This document shows, one piece after another, positions 23,617 through 29,894 of a DNA stretch of 35,803 nucleotides. Position numbers and translations under genes: made by a program. The stretch is from Chloroflexota bacterium (GTDB lineage Bacteria; Chloroflexota; Limnocylindria; P2-11E). The number at the start of each line of letters is the position of its first letter. Within the stretch, counting starts at the first letter, position 1. The stretch lies in assembly GCA_005881885.1 (NCBI GenBank), contig VBDX01000146.1:1-35803 (forward strand), in the 5' to 3' direction. A model generated the notes under the pieces. The model was given only the letters and a program-made list of their open reading frames with translations. It ran no database searches and was not told the origin of the DNA.

Positions 23617-24825
23617 TCAGCGGTCGCGGATCTCGGTCTCGGGGTGGAACACCGCCCAGATGAACCAGAACGTGACCTCGTGAGCGAGCAGCGTGAGGCG
23701 CCTGCCGGCGAGCGGTCCCGCGACGGCGACTCCGCTCACCGCCCAGCGCGAGCCCGTCTGGTCATCGACGAAGTGCGAACCGTCGGCACGGAACGTCAGC
23801 GCACGGCCATCGACCACGGGGTCGTAGAGCACGGCCTGGCCAACGTCGTCGCCTGCCGAGGTCACAGGTCTGTCGAGCGGCGACGCGACCCCCGGGCCGT
23901 ACAGGAGAACGACCTGCCTGCCGCCGACCGTGTCGTTGATGGCCGTCGACCGCGAAAGGCGCCCGAGCGGATAACCGACAGGAGGGCGCGAGAAGGTGGC
24001 GATCGCCACTCGGGCCTTCGGCGGAAGTCGCGGGTCGAGCGGTGCGTTCCCGAAGAAGCCCGCGATCGGCGGCGAGTCGGCACGGTCGTAGCCCGAGTAC
24101 GGATTGGTGCCGTAGTCCCGTCCGTGACCGGTCTTCCTCGTCACCTCGGCGAGCGCGCCGTCGCGTGAGAGCACGCGGCCGTCCGGATATGCGCGCTTGA
24201 AGTCGGCGTAGGAGAGGATCGCGCTGGCCACGCGATCGAGACGCGTGCCCGTGAGAGTGCCGACGATGGCCTCGCCCGTCGCCTGCTGCCAGAACGACTC
24301 GGTCTGGCGATCCCACATCACGAGATCCGAGTAACGCAGATCGCCGGTCGTGCCGAACGTGAGATCGCGGCCCGCGGCGCGCCGATCGAAGACGAGCGAC
24401 GTGTTGCACAGCGGGCAGAAGGTGACGACGATCGGACGCTGGCCGAACGTGTCGTTGACGATCTCGTGCCAGATGAGGACCTGGAGGGGGTAGGCGCGGG
24501 CCGTGCCGCTCTCGGCCACTACGATGACCGGTTCCTGCGGCTTGAGCCACGCGTCAGCGAGCGCCGTCTCCTCGAACGTCGGATCATCGAGCGGTGGGAT
24601 GCCATCCCGCGGGGGTCCGCCGGATGTGACTTCCGAGAGCGGCACGCAGTGTCTTGCGAAATCGGTCTTCCAGCCAGCCGTCGAGAAGCCCGGTACGTCG
24701 GACGCGTTCGCGGGCGATCCGACGGCCGACGCGCAGGAGATGTCGCTCCACGGCGCCGCGGTCACCGGCTGCCGGGCGCATGCGGCGGCGACGATGACGC
24801 TCGCAAGCGCGAGTGCCGCGCGCAT
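23617..24825 (-). CDS. DUF3179 lipoprotein
   Basis: 402 aa from ATG 24825. A signal peptide with a lipobox (AALALASVIVAAAC, Cys16) predicts a membrane-anchored exported lipoprotein. Then come the DUF3179 hallmarks: PVIVVAESGTARAYPLQVLIWHEIVND and IVVTFCPLCNTSLVFDRR with C137 and C140, followed by DLVMWDRQTESFWQQ. The family function is unknown; the CxxC in a periplasmic setting suggests metal or redox use. It is divergent from the Crp/Fnr-type regulator with 47 bases between starts. The TGTGA-N6-TCACA palindrome lies in that gap, so it may be controlled by it. Confidence 0.9.
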   Translation of the reverse strand: MRAALALASVIVAAACARQPVTAAPWSDISCASAVGSPANASDVPGFSTAGWKTDFARHCVPLSEVTSGGPPRDGIPPLDDPTFEETALADAWLKPQEPVIVVAESGTARAYPLQVLIWHEIVNDTFGQRPIVVTFCPLCNTSLVFDRRAAGRDLTFGTTGDLRYSDLVMWDRQTESFWQQATGEAIVGTLTGTRLDRVASAILSYADFKRAYPDGRVLSRDGALAEVTRKTGHGRDYGTNPYSGYDRADSPPIAGFFGNAPLDPRLPPKARVAIATFSRPPVGYPLGRLSRSTAINDTVGGRQVVLLYGPGVASPLDRPVTSAGDDVGQAVLYDPVVDGRALTFRADGSHFVDDQTGSRWAVSGVAVAGPLAGRRLTLLAHEVTFWFIWAVFHPETEIRDR

Positions 24826-24857
24826 TGCTCAAGCGTACAGTTGAAAGCGGCGACCGA

Positions 24858-24873
24858 TGTGATCCACATCACA
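24858..24873. promoter_or_regulatory. Perfect CRP-type palindrome on the regulator's own start codon
   Basis: TGTGATCCACATCACA (TGTGA-N6-TCACA) ends on the A of the regulator's ATG and lies 33 bases upstream of the divergent DUF3179 gene. A site covering the start codon fits autorepression. It may also affect DUF3179. Confidence 0.75.
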
Positions 24874-25520
24874 TGAGCAAGCTCTGGTTCCTGCGCCGGC
24901 TCGACCTCTTCGAGGGGCTGAGCGAGCCCGAGATGGAACGCCTCGGAACCCTGCTTCAGATGCGCTCCTGCCGGAGTGGGCAGGACCTTGTGGTTCGGCC
25001 CTCCGGTGATCGGATCTACCTGGTGAAGGCCGGCCGTGTGCGTGTTCTTCAAGGCGGTGTCGCCGTCGCGATCCTGGGGCCGGGCCAGCTCTTCGGCACG
25101 TCGGCGCTGTTCGGCGCCGCCGCGACAGACCAGCGTGTCGTCGCGATCGACGATGTCGTCTTCTGCGAAGCGCCGGCCGCGCAGTTCCTCGGCGCGATGG
25201 CCGTGCATCCCAGATTGGCCGCGAAGCTGGCCATGATTCTCGCGCGGCAGCTCTTCGAGCTCGAACAGGTCGTCGAGCGGTCGGCGACCGACCCCGTCTC
25301 GAGCCGCTTGGCCGAGCTGCTGCTGCGCGCGGCGCGCCGGGATGGGCCTACGACCGAGGTCCGCGGGATAAGCCAGGCGGACCTCGCCCGGATGATCGGC
25401 AGCTCGCGGGAGAGCGTATCCCGCCTCATCGCCGAATGGGAGCGTGACGGCATCGTGCATAACCGGCCTCGGCTCATCGAGCTGGCCGACGAGGCCGCGC
25501 TCCGGCGCCTCGCGAGCTGA
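24873..25520 (+). CDS. Crp/Fnr-family transcriptional regulator
   Basis: 215 aa from ATG 24873. An N-terminal cyclic-nucleotide-binding-like beta-barrel (about 10-110) is followed by a dimerisation helix and a winged helix-turn-helix (about 140-205). The recognition helix reads SSRESVSRL, with R179, E180 and R184 at the positions that in E. coli CRP (R180, E181, R185) read TGTGA. This agrees with the TGTGA-N6-TCACA palindromes around it. The cAMP pocket is not conserved: the CRP GELGL/RSA residues read GTSALF and QRVVA. It therefore likely responds to another signal, or to none, and there is no FNR-type Cys cluster. A palindrome overlapping its start suggests autoregulation. Confidence 0.9.
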   Translation: MSKLWFLRRLDLFEGLSEPEMERLGTLLQMRSCRSGQDLVVRPSGDRIYLVKAGRVRVLQGGVAVAILGPGQLFGTSALFGAAATDQRVVAIDDVVFCEAPAAQFLGAMAVHPRLAAKLAMILARQLFELEQVVERSATDPVSSRLAELLLRAARRDGPTTEVRGISQADLARMIGSSRESVSRLIAEWERDGIVHNRPRLIELADEAALRRLAS

Positions 25521-25539
25521 TTCGGCCGGCCGCGGCCGA

Positions 25540-25572
25540 TGTGATGTCGATCACCGTGTGAGCCAGGTCACA
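25540..25572. promoter_or_regulatory. Two tandem CRP-type sites upstream of the membrane protein gene
   Basis: TGTGATGTCGATCACC (25540-25555, one mismatch) and TGTGAGCCAGGTCACA (25557-25572, perfect) have centres 17 bases apart, before the gene at 25633. A possible -10 (CGATAT, about 25593-25598) would put a transcript start about 41 bases from the second centre, the classical class II activator position. The promoter assignment is inferred. Confidence 0.7.
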
Positions 25573-25632
25573 CCTCGACGGAATCGGGGGCTCGATATCT
25601 GCATTCCAGTTCGGCGAAGAGAGGTGCGATCG

Positions 25633-26172
25633 ATGCGGAAGCAATACCTCATCGGCGGTGTCCTGGCCGGACTGGTCGGCGGGCTGGCGATGGCTGTGTA
25701 CACCATGACGAACGAGTTTCTGAGCGGCCACAGCATCTTCACGCCGATGTACATGCCGGCGACGCCCATCGTGGGAATGGGCGCGATGGAACGGGGCATG
25801 AGCGGCGGTGCGCTGTATCTCGAGCCGCTTCCGGCGATGATCGGACTCGTCGTGCACTTCCTGTGGGCGGCGTTCTGGGGGCTGCTCTTCGGGGTCCTCC
25901 TGTGGCTGACGCGCGCGGTCGGTTGGGCCGGTTTCGGTCTGGGCATCGCGTGGGGTTATGTCGTTGGAGTGGTGATGAGCGGGCTCGTGCTTCCGGCGGT
26001 CGGCATGAAGCCGATGTGGACGCAGCCGGGAGCCACCGTGTTCGTCTTGGACCACCTCGCGTTCGGCGTCCCGCTCGCCCTCTGGGCGCTCCGGTTCGCG
26101 CCCGGTCGGCAGCGAGCCTTTGCGGCTCCGGCTCGCCGGCCCGAGCAGGGTACCGGCCAGCGCGCCTCCTGA
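25633..26172 (+). CDS. Multi-pass membrane protein of unknown function
   Basis: 179 aa from ATG 25633 with GAGAGGTG about nine bases upstream. Hydrophobic segments (YLIGGVLAGLVGGLAMAVYTM, MIGLVVHFLWAAFWGLLFGVLLWL, GFGLGIAWGYVVGVVMSGLVLPAVGM, LDHLAFGVPLALWALRF) predict four or five helices. The Met-rich loop (FTPMYMPATPIVGMGAMERGM) is unusual and could bind a soft metal, but that is speculation. It lies just downstream of the two CRP-type sites and leads the cluster that contains the selenocysteine rhodanese, so it is a likely member of the same regulon. I do not recognise the family. Confidence 0.7.
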   Translation: MRKQYLIGGVLAGLVGGLAMAVYTMTNEFLSGHSIFTPMYMPATPIVGMGAMERGMSGGALYLEPLPAMIGLVVHFLWAAFWGLLFGVLLWLTRAVGWAGFGLGIAWGYVVGVVMSGLVLPAVGMKPMWTQPGATVFVLDHLAFGVPLALWALRFAPGRQRAFAAPARRPEQGTGQRAS

Positions 26173-26262
26173 CCCCACGCGACGGCATCGGTTCACGGAT
26201 CGTCGCTCGGAGCCATCCGCCCGATCTCGCACGCTCCTCGCCGAGCTAGCCTGAGCCGCGAG

Positions 26263-26436
26263 ATGGGAGGTGGCCACGATGCCGTGGAGCCGCACCGTGC
26301 CGACATCGCGGCGCATGTCGCGCTCTTCTCCTTCATGAATCGGATCGTCGACGGGCTGGGCGGAAAGCTCGAAGGCGACATGGCTGACCGCGCGGGAGGC
26401 TACGGCCTTCCTCTGCATCCGGGGACGTTCGAGTGA
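26263..26436 (+). pseudogene. 57-codon remnant similar to the C-terminus of a carboxymuconolactone-decarboxylase/peroxidase-like protein
   Basis: ATG 26263 to TGA 26436. The reading ends with ADIAAHVALFSFMNRIVDGLGG and GDMADRAGGYGLPLHPGTFE. The FMNRIVDGLG segment resembles the C-terminal helix of CMD/AhpD-like peroxidase-related enzymes, where FNFVNRI..GLGV.LE precedes the end. The CxxC...H active site that should precede it is absent in the 90 bases upstream, in any frame I checked. I read it as a truncated remnant; a functional short protein cannot be excluded. Its TGA overlaps the GTG of the next gene. Confidence 0.5.
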
Positions 26437-26630
26437 CCTGCTGGTGTTGTGCGGAACCGGTCGTGCGCGCGACGCACATCCCCGACGCGCGCTGGCTGCG
26501 GCCGGGTGACGTCTATTGCCGCGCGTGCGACCTCGTGATCCGGCGCGAGCACCTCGTTGACGGCTGGCCGACGGAGCGCACGCCCTGCCGCAAGCACCAG
26601 GAGGCGGTCGGTCCGAAGGGAGCGGCCTGA
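26433..26630 (+). CDS. Small Cys-rich (zinc-ribbon-like) protein
   Basis: 65 aa from GTG 26433, overlapping the upstream remnant's stop as GTGA. It starts MTCWCCAEPVVRATHIPDARWL and contains VYCRACDLVIRREH and PCRKH, giving CWCC and CxxC pairs that could bind zinc or be redox-active. Its TGA overlaps the ATG of the rhodanese gene (TGATG), so these genes form one translationally coupled unit. I do not recognise the family. Position beside two selenoproteins suggests a thiol-redox link, which is inferred. Confidence 0.65.
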   Translation: MTCWCCAEPVVRATHIPDARWLRPGDVYCRACDLVIRREHLVDGWPTERTPCRKHQEAVGPKGAA

Positions 26631-27313
26631 TGCACAGGGTGGTTGATCGCGAGGAGGTGCAGCGCCTCATGCGTGAGGGCGCGCAAGTCGTCGAGGTTCT
26701 CCCGCGCGAGGAGTACGCGGAGGAGCATCTTCCCGGGGCGATCAACATCCCGCTGAAGGAGCTGGATGCCAAGACCGCGTCGGCGCTCCGGAAGGACCGT
26801 CCCCTCGTCGTGTACTGCCACGACTTCCAATGAGACATGAGCCCGCGGGCCGCGTGGCGGCTCGAAAGCCTGGGGTTCACCGAGGTGTACGAGTACTCCG
26901 CAGGAAAAGCTGACTGGGGTGCATTCGGTCTCCCGCTGGAAGGCAAGGGGACCAAATCGGTTCGCATAAAAGACATCGCGCGAACGGACGTCCCGACCTG
27001 CGGCCTCGCTGATAAGGTGGGTATGGCTCGCCAGCGCGCGGCGGGCTGGGACACATGCATCGTCGTCAATCAGGAGCGCGTGGTGCTCGGCCGACTTTTC
27101 AAGGAACAGCTCGACGGCGATCCGGGCGCCAACGTTGGCGACGTGATGCGGCCGGGGACAAGTACATTCCGGCCAAACGTGAACGTGACGGAGATGCTCG
27201 AATACATGGATCGTCGACACCACGAGACGTCGCTTGTGACGACCCCGGATGGCCGGCTCGTCGGACTCGTGCTGCGCGAGGACCTCGAGCGCGCCGCGAC
27301 ACCGCGTAGCTGA
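26630..27313 (+). CDS. Rhodanese-CBS fusion protein with in-frame TGA (probable selenocysteine, residue 68)
   Basis: 227 aa if TGA 26831-26833 is read as selenocysteine; reading it as a stop leaves a 67-aa rhodanese fragment and a separate frame from ATG 26837. Residues 1-110 are a rhodanese domain (VVEVLPREEYAEEHLPGAINIPL) with active-site C63 in VVYCHDFQ. The TGA is codon 68, followed by DMSPRAAWRLESLGF in the same frame. I recall relatives having Cys there (YCxDxQCDxSPRAA). Residues about 118-224 hold a CBS pair (DTCIVVNQERVVLGRL, TSLVTTPDGRLVGLVLREDL), probably a ligand sensor. A hairpin at 26847-26863 has its loop 20 nt after the TGA. C63 and U68 could form a redox pair. Coupled to the small Cys-rich gene by TGATG. 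Confidence 0.75.
26847..26863 (+). promoter_or_regulatory. Candidate bacterial SECIS of the rhodanese-CBS gene
   Basis: GGGCCGC (26847-26853) pairs with GCGGCTC (26857-26863), one G-U included, around the loop GTG. The loop starts 20 nt after the TGA, the same spacing as in the peroxiredoxin gene. Its loop is shorter and less canonical. A competing fold pairs GAGCC (26839-26843) with GGCTC (26859-26863). Confidence 0.5.
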
Positions 27314-27336
27314 CCCAGATGGTCGGACCGTCGCCG

Positions 27337-27352
27337 CGTGATCTTCGTCACC
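27337..27352. promoter_or_regulatory. Degenerate CRP-type palindrome
   Basis: CGTGATCTTCGTCACC matches TGTGA-N6-TCACA at 8 of the 10 arm positions. It lies before the secreted-protein gene at 27443, about 64 bases upstream of a transcript start implied by a possible -10 TATACC (27397-27402). The spacing is close to class I CRP activation. Confidence 0.5.
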
Positions 27353-27442
27353 GCGCGTTTACCTTGTGCATGCCGCCTCGCTTGACCTAACTGCGCTATA
27401 CCAGTCCGGCACGTTGGCGGTCAAAAAAAGGGGAGGTTGGTC

Positions 27443-27994
27443 ATGAGAGGCGTCCTCGCGTTCCTCGCGGCTCTGGCGATCGCGGTGTCTACCCTGAGCG
27501 GCAGCGCACAGGCGGCCACCGAGAAAGCATCCTTCGCCTACCACATCGGTGATGGATTCGGCGGCGTACTGAACAACACCGGCAACACGGCCGTGGCCGA
27601 GAACGGCGACACGGTCACGATCAAGGGCAGCGGCACGTTCGACGTCGTCGCGAAGAGCGCGACGGGCGGCGGGACCTTCGTTCACAAGCGCCCTGATGGC
27701 TCGGTCTTTGCCACCGGTACCTGGTCCGCGACCGGGCTGCTCGCGTTCCAGTCCTACGGTGACGCGACGCCGCAGGGCCTGCCTGCGTCCTTCTTCGGTG
27801 GCCGGGTCGCGCTCACGATCACGGGAACGCCGGCCGGCACGACCCTCGCGCTTCCAGGCATCCTCGAGATCGAGTGCCTCCTCGGGAACCCGCCAGGCGG
27901 CGCGGAGGAGGGCGTACGTCTCTTGGTGAAGGGGGTCATCCACTTCAACAAGTCCGTCCACGAGAGCGGAGAGAACGTGTACGTGAAGCTCTGA
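27443..27994 (+). CDS. Secreted beta-rich protein of unknown function
   Basis: 183 aa from ATG 27443, preceded by AAAAAAAGGGGAGG, a strong ribosome binding site. A clear signal peptide (MRGVLAFLAALAIAVSTLSGSAQA) precedes a mature region rich in Gly, Thr and Val with alternating strands (NGDTVTIKGSGTFDVVAKSATGGGTFVHKR, ILEIECLLGNPPGG). This suggests a beta-barrel such as those of allene-oxide-cyclase-like or lipocalin-like proteins, but I do not recognise the family. It stands between the two selenoprotein genes behind a CRP-like site and ends in a strong hairpin, so it is probably its own transcript. Confidence 0.75.
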   Translation: MRGVLAFLAALAIAVSTLSGSAQAATEKASFAYHIGDGFGGVLNNTGNTAVAENGDTVTIKGSGTFDVVAKSATGGGTFVHKRPDGSVFATGTWSATGLLAFQSYGDATPQGLPASFFGGRVALTITGTPAGTTLALPGILEIECLLGNPPGGAEEGVRLLVKGVIHFNKSVHESGENVYVKL

Positions 27995-28003
27995 GCCGAG
28001 CAT

Positions 28004-28039
28004 GGGCGGGGCCGCCTGGTTCGACGTGCGGCTCCGCCC
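28004..28039 (+). terminator. Strong GC-rich hairpin after the secreted-protein gene
   Basis: GGGCGGGGCCGC (28004-28015) pairs with GCGGCTCCGCCC (28028-28039), one G-T wobble, loop of 12. It begins 10 bases after the stop codon. There is no T tract, as is common in such GC-rich genomes. Confidence 0.6.
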
Positions 28040-28051
28040 AAACCGTAGCGG

Positions 28052-28067
28052 TGTGAGCCGGCGCACA
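28052..28067. promoter_or_regulatory. CRP-type palindrome upstream of the peroxiredoxin gene
   Basis: TGTGAGCCGGCGCACA (TGTGA-N6-GCACA, one arm mismatch) has its centre 65 bases before the GTG start at 28124. This fits control of the peroxiredoxin by the Crp/Fnr-type regulator encoded 2.6 kb upstream. Confidence 0.6.
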
Positions 28068-28123
28068 TCCGAGACGTGGACGCGTTCTCGCGCACGACGG
28101 CAGGCTTCCTTTAGGGTTCGGGC

Positions 28124-28816
28124 GTGGCCGAGCTCCCGCTGGACTTCACGCTCAATGACGAGAACCGACATCCCTGGCGGCTCTCGGAGCAGCTTGGCGA
28201 TTCGGTGGTGCTGCTGTTCCTTCGCGGGGACTGGTGACCCTACTGCAATGGGCAGCTGGTCAGCTGCGCGCGGCAGTACGAGGAGTTCACGAACCGACGC
28301 GCGACGGTCGCCGGAATATCCGTCGACGGGGTCGCGCGCAACAAGGCGATGGCCGACAAGCTGGTCCTACCCTTCCCGATGCTCGCGGATCCTGATGCGA
28401 CGGTGATCGCCGCCTATGGCGTGTACCAGGAGAAGGAGCAGCGTGCCCGGCCGGCGGCGTTCGTCATCGCACGCGATCTCTCGATCGCGTACCGCTACGT
28501 TGGACGCGACTTCGCCGACCGGCCGCTCACGAAGGAGCTCCTCGAGGTGCTCGAGAGATCCAAGGATGCGCCGCGGAAAGAGCTCCGCTCGGAGCCTCTG
28601 CCCAGCGGGCCACGTCCATCAACGGACACTGGTCGCGTTCCGTTTCCGCTCGAGCATCTCTCGCCGTACATGCGCGGCGTGAACTTCGCGCTCGAGGCCA
28701 TCGGCGAGCGTCTGCCCGAAGACGAGCGACTGCAAGGCGAGGTCGCGACGTACCGCACGATCGCTCAGGACTACATGAAGCATGGATTAGCCACGCTGAA
28801 GCTGCGCGAGTCTTAG
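28124..28816 (+). CDS. Peroxiredoxin with in-frame TGA at the peroxidatic position (probable selenocysteine, residue 38)
   Basis: 230 aa from GTG 28124 if TGA 28235-28237 is selenocysteine. The frame is open on both sides: AELPLDFTLNDENRHPWRLSEQLG and LLFLRGDW, then TGA, then PYCNGQLVSCARQYEEF. Peroxiredoxins of the AhpC-TSA family have Cys at that codon (RGDWCPYC) as the peroxidatic residue, so TGA replaces exactly the catalytic Cys and makes a U38-P-Y-C41 motif. The rest is a normal thioredoxin fold (TVAGISVDGVARNKAMADKL, FPMLADPDATVIAAYGVY, RPAAFVIARDLSIAYRYVG), followed by an extra helical tail of about 75 residues. It should reduce peroxides with thiol reductants. A SECIS-like hairpin follows. 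A CRP-type site lies upstream. Read as broken it would be a pseudogene. Confidence 0.85.
28241..28278 (+). promoter_or_regulatory. Bacterial SECIS hairpin of the peroxiredoxin gene
   Basis: Lower stem TACTGC (28241-28246) with GCAGTA (28273-28278); internal loop 5 x 5; upper stem GCAGCT (28252-28257) with AGCTGC (28262-28267); apical loop GGTC (28258-28261). The loop is 20 nt after the TGA. Loop sequence and spacing closely match the E. coli fdhF SECIS (loop GGUC, 18 nt after its UGA). Every upper-stem pair is Watson-Crick. Confidence 0.8.
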
Positions 28817-28823
28817 CTCTCGA

Positions 28824-28849
28824 GGGGGTCGCCGCGCAATCAGACCCCC
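28824..28849 (+). terminator. Hairpin after the peroxiredoxin gene
   Basis: GGGGGTC (28824-28830) and GACCCCC (28843-28849) pair perfectly with a 12-nt loop, starting 7 bases after the stop. It probably terminates the peroxiredoxin transcript and may serve the convergent DM13 transcript as well. Confidence 0.55.
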
Positions 28850-28854
28850 GATCG

Positions 28855-28870
28855 TGTGACGCTCCGCACA
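28855..28870. promoter_or_regulatory. CRP-type palindrome in a convergent intergenic region
   Basis: TGTGACGCTCCGCACA (TGTGA-N6-GCACA, one arm mismatch) lies between the 3' ends of the peroxiredoxin and DM13 genes. No promoter is expected there, so it may be a chance match or a site with another role. Confidence 0.35.
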
Positions 28871-28920
28871 GCCGGCGGAATGCGGGGTCCAGCCGTGCTC
28901 GTCGTGAGGTAGCGGTCGAG

Positions 28921-29451
28921 TCACCTTAGGACGGCGTATGTCACCGTCACCGTGAACTGGCGGCACCAGACCACGACCGAGCGCGCCTTCGCCAGGTCTA
29001 CGCCGGCGGGGAGCGGATAGTTGAATGAACCGTTCGTCGCCTTGAGCCGGCCGAGGTCGGTGAACGCTCCGGGCCGGCCATCGGTCGAGTCGGAGAGGTA
29101 CACGTACATGTCGGGCGCTCCGGCGATATCGACGTTCTCGAATCGGAGGAAGCGATCGTCGCCGACCTTCACGATCCGCACCACGCCGCTTCCGTAATCC
29201 GCGGCGTTGATGCGCACGAACTCCCCCTGGCTCACTGTGACGGAGGGTGCCCGCGCCACTGGGAGGTCCTCGACCAGTGTGGATTTCACCAGGGCGGGCA
29301 CGACGACGTACGCGACCAGCGGCGCGGCGACTGCGCCCGCGAGCACAAGCGCCCCGAGCGCGCTCACCACCGGATGCCGGCGGATCAGCCGGGCGACCGT
29401 ATTCGCTCGGTGGGCCGGGCCGATCGACACCTGGCCCGGCCCACGAGTCAC
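28921..29451 (-). CDS. Membrane-anchored DM13-domain protein
   Basis: 176 aa from GTG 29451; a start at the GTG pair in HPVVSALG, after the hairpin, is also possible and would leave an N-terminal anchor. A single membrane segment (ALGALVLAGAVAAPLVAYVVVPAL) precedes a DM13 domain: VSQGEFVRINAADYGSGVVRIVKVGDDRFLRFENVDIAGAPDMYVYLS, FTDLGRLKATNGSFNYPLP and ARSVVVWCRQFTVTVTYAVL with the conserved Cys of IWC. DM13 domains are predicted to take part in extracellular redox or electron transfer. It follows the small secreted-protein gene and shares its transcript. A 12-bp perfect inverted repeat lies within its first codons. Confidence 0.75.
   Translation of the reverse strand: MTRGPGQVSIGPAHRANTVARLIRRHPVVSALGALVLAGAVAAPLVAYVVVPALVKSTLVEDLPVARAPSVTVSQGEFVRINAADYGSGVVRIVKVGDDRFLRFENVDIAGAPDMYVYLSDSTDGRPGAFTDLGRLKATNGSFNYPLPAGVDLAKARSVVVWCRQFTVTVTYAVLR
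29410..29444. repeat. Perfect 12-bp inverted repeat at the junction of two secreted-protein genes
   Basis: GTGGGCCGGGCC (29410-29421) and GGCCCGGCCCAC (29433-29444) pair perfectly with an 11-nt loop. It begins 10 bases beyond the stop of the upstream minus-strand gene, and overlaps the first codons of the DM13 frame if GTG 29451 is the start. It is probably a transcript-stabilising or attenuating hairpin. Confidence 0.65.
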
Positions 29452-29453
29452 GG

Positions 29454-29834
29454 CTATGGCTGGATCGGGCAGCGGAAGTCCGCCTCGGCGTTCCGGGCGA
29501 TCGTGATCTCGCCCGCCGCGGCCGCTGCGAGGACCGCGCCGGCCGAGGTGAGCGGTCGCTGCGACACGTTCCAGGTGACGTCGAATACTTTCCACGCTCC
29601 ACCGTGGTAGTCGCCCGCGCCTGGGCCCACCGCGGCGACGCCGCCCGTCCCCGGGACGCGATAGAAGGAGTCGGTGCCGGCGTTGGGGAACGCCGATGGC
29701 GGTAGAAGCGTGCGGACCTGCGCGCCGTTCAGCCAGATGGTGCCGAAGTGCACGGGGTTCTCGGCGAGCGCGGGTGACGCCGTGCCCGTGAGCGTGGCCA
29801 CGGCGAGCAACGCGCCGGCGATGAGTCTGCGCAT
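29454..29834 (-). CDS. Small secreted protein of unknown function
   Basis: 126 aa from ATG 29834, preceded by AGGAGG at ideal spacing. A signal peptide (MRRLIAGALLAVATLTGTASPALA) precedes a mature region of about 100 residues: NPVHFGTIWLNGAQVRTLLPPSA, PGAGDYHGGAWKVFDVTWN, then ITIARNAEADFRCPIQP at the end. I have seen this HGGAWKVF pattern in exported actinobacterial and related proteins but cannot name a function. It is the first gene of the pair with the DM13 protein; 107 bases separate it from the divergent response-regulator gene. Confidence 0.75.
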   Translation of the reverse strand: MRRLIAGALLAVATLTGTASPALAENPVHFGTIWLNGAQVRTLLPPSAFPNAGTDSFYRVPGTGGVAAVGPGAGDYHGGAWKVFDVTWNVSQRPLTSAGAVLAAAAAGEITIARNAEADFRCPIQP

Positions 29835-29894
29835 GCTGTGACCTCCTGAGGTTTGGATATGAGCCAAGCCTCGCCGCTCGCCGTTGCGGCGCGA

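Noticed and set aside
26834..27313. Separate small CBS-domain gene starting at ATG 26837
   Set aside because: The frame is continuous with the rhodanese before the TGA, the ATG has no ribosome binding site, and the first residues (DMSPRAAWRLESLGF) are part of the rhodanese domain, so a Sec-containing fusion explains it better.
28124..28240. Peroxiredoxin as a plain pseudogene
   Set aside because: Only one in-frame stop occurs, exactly at the catalytic Cys codon, with a SECIS-like hairpin after it and intact coding quality on both sides.
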